The notes under the pieces: generated by a model
Told to the model about the DNA's origin: nothing
Databases searched by the model: none
What the model saw: only the letters and a program-made list of their open reading frames with translations
Made by a program: the position numbers and the translations under genes
Source of the DNA: Cupriavidus basilensis
GTDB taxonomy: Bacteria; Pseudomonadota; Gammaproteobacteria; Burkholderiales; Burkholderiaceae
Assembly (NCBI RefSeq): GCF_000876015.1
Contig: NZ_BBQM01000015.1
Span: 62,001 to 126,000 of the forward strand
Direction: 5' to 3'
Length of the DNA: 64,000 bases
Shown here: in pieces, positions 9,586-19,226 of the stretch
How the letters are laid out: each line of letters opens with the position of its first letter
Position numbering within the stretch: position 1 is the stretch's first letter

Positions 9586-9606
9586 CGAATTCACCGCGTG
9601 AATTCG
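9586..9606. other. Stem-loop across the DUF4863 stop codon
   Basis: A perfect CGAATTCAC-CGC-GTGAATTCG hairpin spans the end of the DUF4863 coding region, 32 bp upstream of the boxD start. Inside an operon this could be an mRNA processing or stability element that sets the ratio of DUF4863 to boxD message. There is no T-run, so it is not a clear terminator. Confidence 0.4.
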
Positions 9607-10070
9607 ATGCGCCCGGCGGGCAGCAGGTAGAGCACCAGCGCGCGGCCCTGCGTGACGGTGGGCCGGTGCGCGCTGCCCGGCGGGCAGACCAGCCAGCCGG
9701 CCGGGCGGCCGTCGAAGCGCGCGTCGCCTTCGAGCGGCATGATCAGGTCGATCTCGCCTTCGGGATGCACGTGGTGCGGCCCGGCGATGTCGCGCATGTC
9801 CACCACGTCGACCGAGAAGCCGTGCAGTTCGTCGTCCGGCCTGAAGATGCGGCCGTAGCGGATGCCGCCGCCTTCGCGGTCGCACAGCCAGCCCTCGGCC
9901 AAGCCGGTCTCGCAGGCGGCTTTCAGTTCGCGGTAGGCGGGGCTGCCGGCGCCGTGTTCGGTGTTGAGCCAGGCGTCGAGGGCGGCATCGAGCGGGCGGC
10001 CGGCGATCTCGGCCGTCAGCCGCGCGATCCGTGCGCGGAATGCCTGCGCATGAAATTCGGTTGGGGACAT
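9591..10070 (-). CDS. DUF4863 cupin-like protein of the box cluster
   Basis: A 159-residue protein of the uncharacterised DUF4863 family. The N-terminal half is helical (FRARIARLTAEIAGRPLDAALDAWL); the C-terminal half has a cupin-like pattern, with clustered histidines in PHHVHPEGEIDLIMPLEG followed by GWLVCPPGSAHRPTV, resembling a metal-binding jelly roll. It starts after GGAG with a 7-base gap and is the first gene of the minus-strand box operon, directly under the divergent BoxR-controlled promoter. Position suggests a role in benzoyl-CoA catabolism, but no reaction is known to me. No signal peptide is seen. Confidence 0.8.
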   Translation of the reverse strand: MSPTEFHAQAFRARIARLTAEIAGRPLDAALDAWLNTEHGAGSPAYRELKAACETGLAEGWLCDREGGGIRYGRIFRPDDELHGFSVDVVDMRDIAGPHHVHPEGEIDLIMPLEGDARFDGRPAGWLVCPPGSAHRPTVTQGRALVLYLLPAGRIEFTR

Positions 10071-10097
10071 CTGGGGGCTCCATTAGACTTAGCCGGG

Positions 10098-10129
10098 TTG
10101 CATACCCACGCTTCATGCATTATTGTGCA
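10098..10129 (+). promoter_or_regulatory. boxR promoter with overlapping BoxR-type operator
   Basis: A sigma70-like promoter TTGCAT (10098-10103), 17-bp spacer, TATTGT (10121-10126) points toward boxR. The operator-like palindrome TGCATTATTGTGCA occupies 10116-10129 and covers the -10 box. The site also lies upstream of the divergent DUF4863-boxD-bclA operon and so could control both directions. It matches the sites at 11243 and 11309 when read on the other strand. Confidence 0.65.
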
Positions 10130-10158
10130 TGTGTGAAACATAGAGCCGACGAGAAATC

Positions 10159-11205
10159 ATGTCAAGCAATATATTGCATGCGACCGGGTTAACTCCGATC
10201 GAGCAGCCGATCCAGCAGCCGATCGAGCAAGAGACCGCGCTGGACGAGGGCGAGGCCGGCGCAGCACAACCGGGTGCGCAGCCGGCCGCACAGCCCGCCG
10301 CCGGTCAGGACGCCGCTTCCGCGGCCGCCAGCGCCGGCGAGCGGAACACGCTGCTGGCCGGCCTGGGCGAGCGCGTGCGCGAGCTGCGCGCGCGCCGCGG
10401 CCTGACCCGCAAGGCCACCGCGCTGGCCGCCGGGGTGTCGGAGCGGCACCTCGCCAACCTCGAATACGGCAGCGGCAACGCTTCCATCCTCGTGCTGCAG
10501 CACGTCGCCGGCGCGCTGCAATGCTCGCTGGCGGAGCTGCTGGGCGACGTCTCCACCTCGTCGCCGGAGTGGCTGCTAATCCGCGAGCTGCTGGAGCACC
10601 GCGACGAAGCCACGCTGCGGCGCGTGCGCATCGCCATCGGCGAGATGCTGGGCACCGGCGGCGGCAACGCCGCGCGCAGCCCGCGCGTGGCGCTGATCGG
10701 CCTGCGCGGCGCCGGCAAGTCCACGCTGGGCGCGATGCTGGCCGAGGACCTCGGCTTTCCGTTCGTGGAGCTGAGCCGCGAGATCGAGCAGTTCGCCGGC
10801 TGCAGCATCTCCGAGATCCAGGGCCTGTACGGCATGAACGCCTACCGCCGCTACGAGCGGCGCGCGCTGGAGGAGGCGATCCAGATCTATCCCGAGGCGG
10901 TGATCGCCACGCCGGGCGGGCTGGTGTCCGACCCGGCCACCTTCAACCTGCTGCTGGCCCACTGCACCACGGTGTGGCTGCAGGCCGACCCGGAAGACCA
11001 TATGAGCCGCGTGCGCGCCCAGGGCGACCTGCGGCCGATGGCCGCCAGCAAGGAGGCGATGGAAGACCTGCGCCACATCCTGGCCGGCCGCGCGGCGTTC
11101 TATTCCAAGGCGGAGTTCAGCGTGGACACCAGCGCCGAGCCGCTGGAGGAGACGTTCCAGGCGCTGCGGGACGTGGTGCGGCGGGCCTTGCGGTTGCCGC
11201 TCTAG
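10159..11205 (+). CDS. boxR: Benzoyl-CoA-responsive regulator BoxR (XRE + shikimate kinase-like)
   Basis: A 348-residue two-domain repressor. A Gln/Ala-rich N-terminal extension (QPIQQPIEQE) is followed by an XRE helix-turn-helix (about residues 65-125; LTRKATALAAGVSERHLANL) and a C-terminal shikimate kinase-like domain with a P-loop GLRGAGKST (residues 181-189). In the BzdR/BoxR family the kinase-like domain binds benzoyl-CoA and releases the HTH domain from DNA. Its position between the two halves of the box locus, with matching operator sites at both promoters, supports the assignment. A further operator-like site overlaps its own first codons. Confidence 0.94.
   Translation: MSSNILHATGLTPIEQPIQQPIEQETALDEGEAGAAQPGAQPAAQPAAGQDAASAAASAGERNTLLAGLGERVRELRARRGLTRKATALAAGVSERHLANLEYGSGNASILVLQHVAGALQCSLAELLGDVSTSSPEWLLIRELLEHRDEATLRRVRIAIGEMLGTGGGNAARSPRVALIGLRGAGKSTLGAMLAEDLGFPFVELSREIEQFAGCSISEIQGLYGMNAYRRYERRALEEAIQIYPEAVIATPGGLVSDPATFNLLLAHCTTVWLQADPEDHMSRVRAQGDLRPMAASKEAMEDLRHILAGRAAFYSKAEFSVDTSAEPLEETFQALRDVVRRALRLPL
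10165..10178. promoter_or_regulatory. Operator-like palindrome within the start of boxR
   Basis: AGCAATATATTGCA overlaps codons 3-7 of boxR, with the perfect core GCAATATATTGC (10166-10177). It has the same half-site/6-bp spacer layout as the three other candidate BoxR sites and would suit autorepression by a roadblock or by pairing with the site at 10116. Confidence 0.45.
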
Positions 11206-11242
11206 CGGCGGAGGGGCGTTTCAGGCGCTTCGGCAGAAAAGA

Positions 11243-11322
11243 TGCACAATAGTGCTTGACGTTGGTTTTGGTGGGAACTATATTTCGTTCCACCAGATTC
11301 CCGATCACTGCACTATCGTGCT
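11243..11322 (+). promoter_or_regulatory. boxCBA promoter flanked by two BoxR-type operators
   Basis: The promoter TTGACG (11256-11261), exact 17-bp spacer and TATATT (11279-11284) is close to the sigma70 consensus. An operator-like TGCACAATAGTGCT (11243-11256) abuts the -35 box and a second, TGCACTATCGTGCT (11309-11322), lies just downstream of the expected start of transcription. Two sites bracketing one promoter suggest repression by cooperative binding of BoxR. boxC starts at 11344 after GAGGAG. Confidence 0.75.
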
Positions 11323-11343
11323 TCGCTGCCGAGGAGACACCGC

Positions 11344-13002
11344 ATGACTACCGCCCCCCGCGTCGATTACCAGACCGACCCGTCCCGATACAAGCACCTG
11401 AAGCTGACGTTCGACGGCCCCGTTGCCACGCTGGCGGTGGACATCGACGAGAACGCCGGCCTGCGCCCCGGCTACAAGCTCAAGCTCAACAGCTACGACC
11501 TCGGCGTCGACATCGAACTCAACGACGCGGTCAACCGCATCCGCTTCGAGCATCCCGAGGTGCGCACCGTGGTGGTCACGAGCGGCAAGGACCGCGTGTT
11601 CTGCTCGGGCGCCAACATCTTCATGCTGGGCGTGAGCAGCCACGCCTGGAAGGTGAATTTCTGCAAGTTCACCAACGAGACCCGCAACGGCCTGGAAGAC
11701 TCGTCGCGGCACAGCGGCCTGAAATTCCTCGCCGCGGTCAACGGCGCCTGCGCCGGCGGCGGCTACGAGCTGGCGCTGGCCTGCGACGAGATCATCCTGG
11801 TCGACGACCGCGCCTCCGCCGTGAGCCTGCCGGAGGTGCCGCTGCTGGGCGTGCTGCCGGGCACCGGCGGCCTGACCCGCGTGACCGACAAGCGCCACGT
11901 GCGCCATGATCTCGCCGACATCTTCTGCACCACCACCGAAGGCGTGCGCGGCCAGCGCGCCAAGGACTGGCGCCTCGTCGACGACATCGCCAAGCCCGCC
12001 GTGTTCGCGCAGAAAGTGCGCGAGCGCGCGCTGGCGCTGGCCGCGCGGAGCGACCGCCCGGCCGACGGCCGCGGCGTGGCGCTGACCCCGCTTCGGCGCG
12101 GCGTGGACGCCGATGCGCTGCGCTACGAGCACGTGAGCGTGGAGATCGACCGCGCCGCGCGCCGCGCCACCTTCATCGTCAGGGCGCCGTCGGCCACGCA
12201 GCCGCGGACGCTCGGCGCCATCGCCGAGGCGGGCGCCGCGTGGTATCCGCTGCAGCTGGCGCGCGAGCTGGACGACGCCATCCTGTCGATGCGCACCAAC
12301 GAGCTCGACATCGGCACCTGGCTGATCAAGACCGAGGGCGAGGCCGCCGACGTGCTGGCGATGGATGCCACGCTGCTCGCGCACAAGGACCACTGGCTGG
12401 TGCGCGAGACCATCGGCCTGCTGCGCCGCACGCTGGCGCGCCTGGACGTGTCGTCGCGCAGCCTGTTCGCGCTGATCGAGCCAGGCTCGTGCTTCGCCGG
12501 CACCTTCCTCGAACTGGCGCTGGCCTGCGACCGCAGCTACCACCTCGCGCTGCCCGACGACGAGGCGCGCGCGCCGAAGATCACCGTGGCCGAGGCCAAC
12601 TTCGGCCTCTACCCGATGGTGACGGGGCAAAGCCGCCTGGGCCGCCGCTTCTACGACGAGCAGCCCGCGCTCGAAGCGGTGCGCGCCCGCGCCGGCCAGC
12701 CGCTCGACGCCGACGCGGCCCACGCGCTCGGCCTCGTCACCGCCAACCCCGACGACATCGACTGGACCGACGAAGTGCGCATCGCGCTGGAGGAGCGCGC
12801 CGCCATGTCGCCCGACGCGCTCACCGGCATGGAAGCCAACCTGCGCTTCAACGGCCCCGAGAACATGTTCACCCGCATCTTCGGCCGGCTCACCGCCTGG
12901 CAGAACTGGATCTTCCAGCGCCCCAACGCCGTGGGCGAGAAGGGCGCGCTCAAGGTCTACGGCAAGGGTGACAAGGCCGCGTTCGACTGGAACCGCGTCT
13001 AG
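11344..13002 (+). CDS. boxC: 2,3-epoxybenzoyl-CoA dihydrolase (benzoyl-CoA-dihydrodiol lyase)
   Basis: A 552-residue member of the crotonase (enoyl-CoA hydratase) superfamily. It opens the ring of 2,3-epoxybenzoyl-CoA with water, releasing formate and 3,4-dehydroadipyl-CoA semialdehyde. Two crotonase-like halves can be seen: the first contains VFCSGANIFMLG and NGACAGGGYELALACDEI, the second GSCFAGTFLELALACDRSY. The length agrees with BoxC, about twice a single crotonase domain. It is the first gene of boxCBA, directly behind the BoxR-controlled promoter. Confidence 0.96.
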   Translation: MTTAPRVDYQTDPSRYKHLKLTFDGPVATLAVDIDENAGLRPGYKLKLNSYDLGVDIELNDAVNRIRFEHPEVRTVVVTSGKDRVFCSGANIFMLGVSSHAWKVNFCKFTNETRNGLEDSSRHSGLKFLAAVNGACAGGGYELALACDEIILVDDRASAVSLPEVPLLGVLPGTGGLTRVTDKRHVRHDLADIFCTTTEGVRGQRAKDWRLVDDIAKPAVFAQKVRERALALAARSDRPADGRGVALTPLRRGVDADALRYEHVSVEIDRAARRATFIVRAPSATQPRTLGAIAEAGAAWYPLQLARELDDAILSMRTNELDIGTWLIKTEGEAADVLAMDATLLAHKDHWLVRETIGLLRRTLARLDVSSRSLFALIEPGSCFAGTFLELALACDRSYHLALPDDEARAPKITVAEANFGLYPMVTGQSRLGRRFYDEQPALEAVRARAGQPLDADAAHALGLVTANPDDIDWTDEVRIALEERAAMSPDALTGMEANLRFNGPENMFTRIFGRLTAWQNWIFQRPNAVGEKGALKVYGKGDKAAFDWNRV

Positions 13003-13106
13003 ACCGCACGCCCCCGGCGGCGCGGCGCGTTTCCCGGTGGGGGCGCCGCGGCCGGCACCGATCCTTCTCCACCCAAGCCAACGCAGCACAGCCAGCCACG
13101 GAGACA

Positions 13107-14537
<1,431 letters not shown>

Positions 14538-14646
14538 GCGCCGCGCCCGCGCGCGGGCGCTACCTGCGGCAGGGACCCCCGCGCCTGCCGCCGCAAGCCA
14601 ATGGGGAAGCCCCCGGCCACAGGGGGCACGCTACCCGGAGATCGCC

Positions 14647-15933
14647 TTGGACATGTCCGACATCCAGGTCGTCAGGCAGCACCTGATCGACCCCGAGATC
14701 TGCATCCGCTGCAACACCTGCGAAGCCACCTGCCCGGTGGCGGCCATCACGCACGACGCGCGCAACTACGTGGTGGATGCCGACAAATGCAACGCCTGCA
14801 TGGCCTGCATCTCGCCGTGCCCGACCGGCTCGATCGACAACTGGCGCACCATGCCGCGCGCGCGCGCCTACGGCATCGGCGAGCAACTCGGCTGGGACGA
14901 GCTGCCGGCCGAGCTCACGCCCGAGCAGCTGGCCGCCGCCGGCGTGGCGGCCGGCGCCGAGCCGCCGCCGCCGGCCGCCGTCTCGCTGCCCGCCGCCGCC
15001 AGCGGCGAGGCAGCGTTCAATAGCGCGCAGTACGGCGCCACCGTGCCGCCGTGGTCGGCCGCGCATGCCTACACCAACCTGTACGGCGCCAAGGCCGCCA
15101 GGACCATCGCCGCCACCGTGACCGGCAACGTGCGCGTGACCGAGGTCGGGCGCGAGGCCGGGCACGACTACGACACGCACCACATCGTGCTGGATTTCGG
15201 CGCCCTGCCGTTCCCGGTGCTCGAAGGCCAGTCGATCGGCATCGTGCCGCCCGGCGTGGACGCCGCCGGCCGCGCGCACCACGCGCGCCAGTATTCGGTG
15301 GCCAGCGCGCGCAACGGCGAGCGGCCCGGCTACAACAACCTCTCGCTGACCATCAAGCGCGTGCTGGAAGACCACCAGGGCAATCCCGTGCGCGGCGTGG
15401 CGTCCAACTACATGTGCGACCTGCAGGTGGGCGACAAGGTGGAGGTGATCGGCCCGTTCGGCAGCAGCTTCCTGATGCCCAACCACCCGCGCTCCAACAT
15501 CGTCATGATCTGCACCGGCACCGGCAGCGCGCCCATGCGCGCGATGACCGAATGGCGCCGCCGGCTGCGCAAGTCGGGCAAGTTCGAGGGCGGCAAGCTG
15601 ATGCTGTTCTTCGGCGCGCGCACCAGGGAGGAACTGCCTTACTTCGGCCCGCTGCAGAACCTGCCCAGAGATTTCATCGACATCAACATGGTGTTCTCGC
15701 GCACGCCGGGCCAGCCCAGGCGCTACGTGCAGGACGCCATGCGCGAGCGCGCCGCCGACCTCGCGGCGCTGCTGGCCGACCCCGACACGTATTTCTACGT
15801 GTGCGGTCTCAAGAGCATGGAGGAGGGCGTGGTGCTGGCGCTGCGCGACGTGGCGCAGCAGGCCGGGCTGTCGTGGGAGACGCTGGGCGCCGACCTCAGG
15901 CGCGAGGGGCGGCTGCACCTGGAAACGTATTGA
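14647..15933 (+). CDS. boxA: Benzoyl-CoA 2,3-epoxidase, reductase subunit
   Basis: A 428-residue NADPH-dependent iron-sulfur flavoprotein that passes electrons to BoxB. Two [4Fe-4S] ferredoxin motifs stand at the N-terminus ([16 protein letters not shown] and [16 protein letters not shown]), followed by an Ala/Pro linker (about residues 95-120) and a ferredoxin-NADP reductase module with [11 protein letters not shown] and [13 protein letters not shown]. The likely start is TTG at 14647, because GGAG lies six bases upstream; the next ATG at 14653 would be 12 bases away. It is the last gene of boxCBA. Confidence 0.95.
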   Translation: MDMSDIQVVRQHLIDPEICIRCNTCEATCPVAAITHDARNYVVDADKCNACMACISPCPTGSIDNWRTMPRARAYGIGEQLGWDELPAELTPEQLAAAGVAAGAEPPPPAAVSLPAAASGEAAFNSAQYGATVPPWSAAHAYTNLYGAKAARTIAATVTGNVRVTEVGREAGHDYDTHHIVLDFGALPFPVLEGQSIGIVPPGVDAAGRAHHARQYSVASARNGERPGYNNLSLTIKRVLEDHQGNPVRGVASNYMCDLQVGDKVEVIGPFGSSFLMPNHPRSNIVMICTGTGSAPMRAMTEWRRRLRKSGKFEGGKLMLFFGARTREELPYFGPLQNLPRDFIDINMVFSRTPGQPRRYVQDAMRERAADLAALLADPDTYFYVCGLKSMEEGVVLALRDVAQQAGLSWETLGADLRREGRLHLETY

Positions 15934-16315
15934 GCGGCGGGCCGGCGCCGGCCCGGAGCCCTCCGCGATGGCGTTCCGCCCGAACGCCATCGAATGCACA
16001 TCATCGAATTCCACACGCCCGCGGCCTGCCGTTCGCGCAACCGCCGCCGGCCGTCATGCCGCTTCCCGCGGCGGATCTTTCCAGCCAATTCCCGCGCGCG
16101 GGACGTGCGGGCTGCCGTTCAATGCGGCATGCCCGGCGCCGGACAAATGCGCGTGACTGGTCTTGCCGGCCACGGAGACGTCACGTTGCCGTTGGCTGAT
16201 GGCATACTACATCGGCGAATTTCCGCGAGAAGCGCGTCAAGGCTGGTTCCGGTCTTGCCCGGGGAGATCCTCGTGGCGGCGATCGCATTGGGAGACAAGA
16301 GATGCCGAGGGAGTC
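15934..16315. other. Intergenic region after boxA with a stem-loop
   Basis: These 382 bp hold no convincing gene. A GGGCCGGCGCCGGCCC palindrome (15938-15953) is followed by an 11-bp stem-loop (arms 15966-15976 and 15982-15992, loop CGCCC), which may mark the 3' end of the boxCBA message. There is no T-tract, so it is not a canonical intrinsic terminator. The rest shows nothing recognisable. Confidence 0.35.
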
Positions 16316-16693
16316 ATGATCAGATGTTTCGTCCGTTTCGTCCGCTTCGTCCGTTTCCTCCCGCTGTTGCTTGCGGCCGTGCTTGCCGCGCCTGCCTGGG
16401 CGGCAAAGCCGGGGAAGGTGTTCTCGCCCGGAGCGGGGGTCCTGTGCGACCGCTACGTGTGCGCGGGCGCAGGCGGAATATCCTACGCGCTGACGCAGAG
16501 ATACCTTGGCAGGAAGGCGGTGGAAAGATTGCGCTCCCAGGGAGAATTCGACCTGACGGCATTCACTTTCGAATCGGGTCTGTTTTGCGATGCCAATCAG
16601 CGCGTGTGCCGGTTCGGCCGATATTTCGACAAGAACGGCGTTCGGGATGGCGTGGTCTCGCCCAAGTACACGCGCCTGCTGTTCGGGCAATGA
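16316..16693 (+). CDS. Small exported protein, YcgJ/Fels-1 prophage protein-like
   Basis: A 125-residue protein starting at ATG 16316 after GAGGGAG. The first 30 residues form a clear signal peptide (basic MIRCFVRFVRFVRF, then LPLLLAAVLAAPAWAA). The mature part, VFSPGAGVLCDRYVCAGAGG followed by ISYALTQRYLGRKAVERL and FTFESGLFCDANQRVC, has four cysteines and resembles the small periplasmic YcgJ/Fels-1 prophage-protein-like family. No function is established for that family. The upstream in-frame extension to 16163 lacks family sequence. Confidence 0.6.
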   Translation: MIRCFVRFVRFVRFLPLLLAAVLAAPAWAAKPGKVFSPGAGVLCDRYVCAGAGGISYALTQRYLGRKAVERLRSQGEFDLTAFTFESGLFCDANQRVCRFGRYFDKNGVRDGVVSPKYTRLLFGQ

Positions 16694-16787
16694 CGCGGCG
16701 GCGCGTCGGGAAGCAAGACATCAGGAATTAAGCATCGAGCGTCGCCGCGCGGCGTTGTGATCGAACCGGCCCCTGGAAAACATTGCC

Positions 16788-17564
16788 ATGCTGCACCAGT
16801 TCTACCACGTCGTGCCTTATTCATGGCCGCTGCTCCTGCAGTACCTTGCCCTGTTGTCGGTCGTGAGCGCGTGCGGCGCGGTTGGCGCCAGGTATGTGCG
16901 GAACGCCGAATCGGGGGCCACCGACGATATCAGGGTGGTCCTGAGCGCCACGCTGACGCTGCTGGCGCTGGTCGTGGGGTTCGCCTTCTCGCTTGCCATC
17001 GGCGGATACAACGCGCGCCAGGCCAACGAGGCAATGGAGGCCAACAGGATCGAGTCCGCCTTTTTCAAGGCGGAACTGTTGCCGGGCGAGGATGCCGGCA
17101 AAGTGCGCGGCTTGCTCCGGCAGTATCTGGATGCGCGGCTGCGTTTTTACCAGACCGGCCACGGCAGGCAGACGGATGAGCTGGCCGGCAATGCGAATCT
17201 GCTCAGGTCGCAGATGTGGGCGATCGTGGCGCGGAACGCCGGAAGGCAGCCGAATCCGGTCGCCGTGCTGCCGGTGTCCGCAATGAGCGACTTGCTCGGT
17301 TCGTATGAGAATTCGACGGCCAGCTGGCGAAGCCAGATACCACCCGCGGCCTGGGGCCTGATCACGGCGCTGGCCGCCTTCTGCAGCGCGCTCATCGGCT
17401 ACAGCGCCGGCGTTCGCAATCACCGCGGGCTCCTCGTGGTGTTTCCCGCGGTCATCTCGATTTCGCTCGCCCTCATCGCCGACATCGACGTGCCGGGCCG
17501 GGGACTGATTCACGTCAGCCCGGACAACCTGGCTCGGGTCGCAAGCCTCATCGCCGGCGCTTAG
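16788..17564 (+). CDS. DUF4239 bestrophin-like membrane protein
   Basis: A 258-residue inner-membrane protein. Helices appear at about residues 12-35, 50-72, 186-206 and 212-230, in the two-pairs arrangement of the DUF4239 (bestrophin-like) family. A soluble middle section begins with YNARQANEAMEANRIESAF, a characteristic stretch of that family. The family is only distantly likened to bestrophin channels, so transport is unproven. It follows the small exported protein by 94 bp and converges on the gene at 17603. Confidence 0.75.
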   Translation: MLHQFYHVVPYSWPLLLQYLALLSVVSACGAVGARYVRNAESGATDDIRVVLSATLTLLALVVGFAFSLAIGGYNARQANEAMEANRIESAFFKAELLPGEDAGKVRGLLRQYLDARLRFYQTGHGRQTDELAGNANLLRSQMWAIVARNAGRQPNPVAVLPVSAMSDLLGSYENSTASWRSQIPPAAWGLITALAAFCSALIGYSAGVRNHRGLLVVFPAVISISLALIADIDVPGRGLIHVSPDNLARVASLIAGA

Positions 17565-17602
17565 GGTCCGCTCAGGGTCCGGCCCGGCCGCGCGATCCCC
17601 GG

Positions 17603-18049
17603 TTACTTGGCCGCCTTGTCGTGCTCGGCGAGGCCGACGGCCTTGTAGTCGTAGGTCGGGTAGAACTCGGTGCGGTACGCGCCCCAGGCGGTGTCTTCCA
17701 GCACGCGGTTGACCTCGCGGATGCGCGTGGCGGGCAGGCGCAGCGTGATGACCTGGCCGATCCCCATCGCGACGTACCAGCTCACCACCTCGACGCCCGC
17801 CGGCGGAAACGCCTTGTAGAAGCCCTGCTTGGCCAGTTGCGCGTTCAGCTCGCTGAGCGGGCGCGACTGGTCGTGCCGCAGGAACACGGTGAGCAGCACC
17901 GCGTTGTCCGGCGTCGCGGTGGCCGTTCCCGCGGGCGGCGCGTTGACGGTCTGCGCGCCGGCGCTGCCGCTGTACAGGCAGGCGGCATTCAGGGCCGCGG
18001 CGGTGCCGAGGATGGTTGCGGCGAAACGAAGCTTGCTGGTGATGCTCAT
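17603..18049 (-). CDS. Exported protein of unknown function
   Basis: A 148-residue protein with an N-terminal signal peptide (MSITSKLRFAATILGTAAALNAACLYSGSAGAQ cut short here by its cleavage site near residue 33). The mature domain (VLLTVFLRHDQSRPLSELN, VEVVSWYVAMGIGQVITLRL, REVNRVLEDTAWGAYRTEFY) looks like a small alpha/beta fold of a kind seen in Burkholderiales secreted proteins. I do not recognise a named function. It is monocistronic, converging with the bestrophin-like gene. Confidence 0.7.
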   Translation of the reverse strand: MSITSKLRFAATILGTAAALNAACLYSGSAGAQTVNAPPAGTATATPDNAVLLTVFLRHDQSRPLSELNAQLAKQGFYKAFPPAGVEVVSWYVAMGIGQVITLRLPATRIREVNRVLEDTAWGAYRTEFYPTYDYKAVGLAEHDKAAK

Positions 18050-18310
18050 GGGGGCCTCTTGAGTGTGGCCGGGCCGGTGCCCGGTCTGAGCCTGGGGGGT
18101 TGCCTCATCCTGGTGGATGACGGGTCTGCCACGTCACGGTGGCCCGGGTAGGCTACTCGCGCCACCTGGCGTTGTCCAGCCAACAGGCATGCCGGCGCGC
18201 GCGTTCCGCGCGTCCCGTCCCGCGGCTACTGAACTGCCGGCGCCGATGCGCCGGCGGTCATCAGTCTGTCGCCCGGCGGTGCTACTTCGCGGGCCGTGCG
18301 CCGCGTCCCC

Positions 18311-19126
18311 TCACAACCCCTTCGGCAACAGCGTCGCCAGCGATTCGCGCATCGCGCGCGCGATCAGTTGCTGCCGCTCGCGCGGCATGCGCGCCAGCGT
18401 GGAGGCCACGCTGATGCCCGCGACCGGCTCGCCGTCCGGCGCGTGCACCGCCATGCCGACCGCCAGCACGCCGCTGGTGGCGTGGTTGCCGATCACCGAC
18501 CAGCCGCGCTCGCGCGTGGAGCGCACCAGGATCTTCATGCGCTCGGGCGTCATGCCGCCGTAGCGGCCCAGCGCCGGCGCGTTGGCGGCGATGCAGCGCT
18601 CGATCTCTTCGTCGGGCAGCGCGGCCAGCAGCGCCAGCCCCGCGGCGCCCACGCCGAGCGGCTGGCGCGTGCCGATCTGGATCACGAGGATCTGCACCGG
18701 GTGCGTGCCCACGTGGCGCGCGATGCAATGCGAGATCGGCCCCTCGCGCACGATGGCGAAGGCCGCGTCGCCGCAGGCGGCGCTCACGCGCGCCAGCACC
18801 GGCTGCAGGCGCGCGGCGAAGCCGGGCGTGGCGCGCGGCTGCGCCAGCGCCGCCGCGCGCGGTCCCGCCACGTAGCGGAAACGCCCGCGCTGCGCCACGT
18901 AGCCGCTCTCGATCAGGGTCGCCAGCAGGCGGTAGACGGTGGCGCGCTCGAGCGCCGCGATGCGGCACAGGTCCACCACGCGCAGGCCGTCGCGGCCGCT
19001 GTCGAGCACCGCGTCGAGCAGTTGCAGGCCGCGCCGCAAGGTGCGCGCGCCACAGTCTTCGGCCGCCTCGGCGGCGGAGTGAACGTCCGGCTGGCGGACG
19101 TTTCGGCTGGCAGTGCGGGCAGGCAT
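18311..19126 (-). CDS. IclR-family transcriptional regulator
   Basis: A 271-residue regulator: winged HTH (about residues 25-85; LRVVDLCRIAALERATVYRL) and an IclR ligand-binding domain (ISHCIARHVG, PLGVGAAGLALLAALPDEE). The frame extends to 19333, but the extra residues are composition noise; MPARTASRNVRQ at 19126 suits the family. It lies only 100 bp from the divergent Bug receptor gene and is the likely regulator of the plus-strand catabolic operon 19227-23435. Confidence 0.86.
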   Translation of the reverse strand: MPARTASRNVRQPDVHSAAEAAEDCGARTLRRGLQLLDAVLDSGRDGLRVVDLCRIAALERATVYRLLATLIESGYVAQRGRFRYVAGPRAAALAQPRATPGFAARLQPVLARVSAACGDAAFAIVREGPISHCIARHVGTHPVQILVIQIGTRQPLGVGAAGLALLAALPDEEIERCIAANAPALGRYGGMTPERMKILVRSTRERGWSVIGNHATSGVLAVGMAVHAPDGEPVAGISVASTLARMPRERQQLIARAMRESLATLLPKGL

Positions 19127-19226
19127 GGGGAAGAATTTCTCGGTCGACGGAGCCACCCCGCAGTATGCCGCAGCGCGGTCAGAAGGGGGCCCGAGACGGC
19201 ATCGCACCGCCAAAACAGGAGACAAC

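Noticed and set aside
6213..10136. A 1307-codon plus-strand open frame across the bclA-boxD-DUF4863 region
   Set aside because: It is the antisense shadow of three well-recognised genes; its translation is His/Arg/Ala/Gly-rich without any family pattern.
15966..15992. Intrinsic terminator after boxA
   Set aside because: The stem-loop has no T-tract; kept only as a stem-loop in the intergenic entry.
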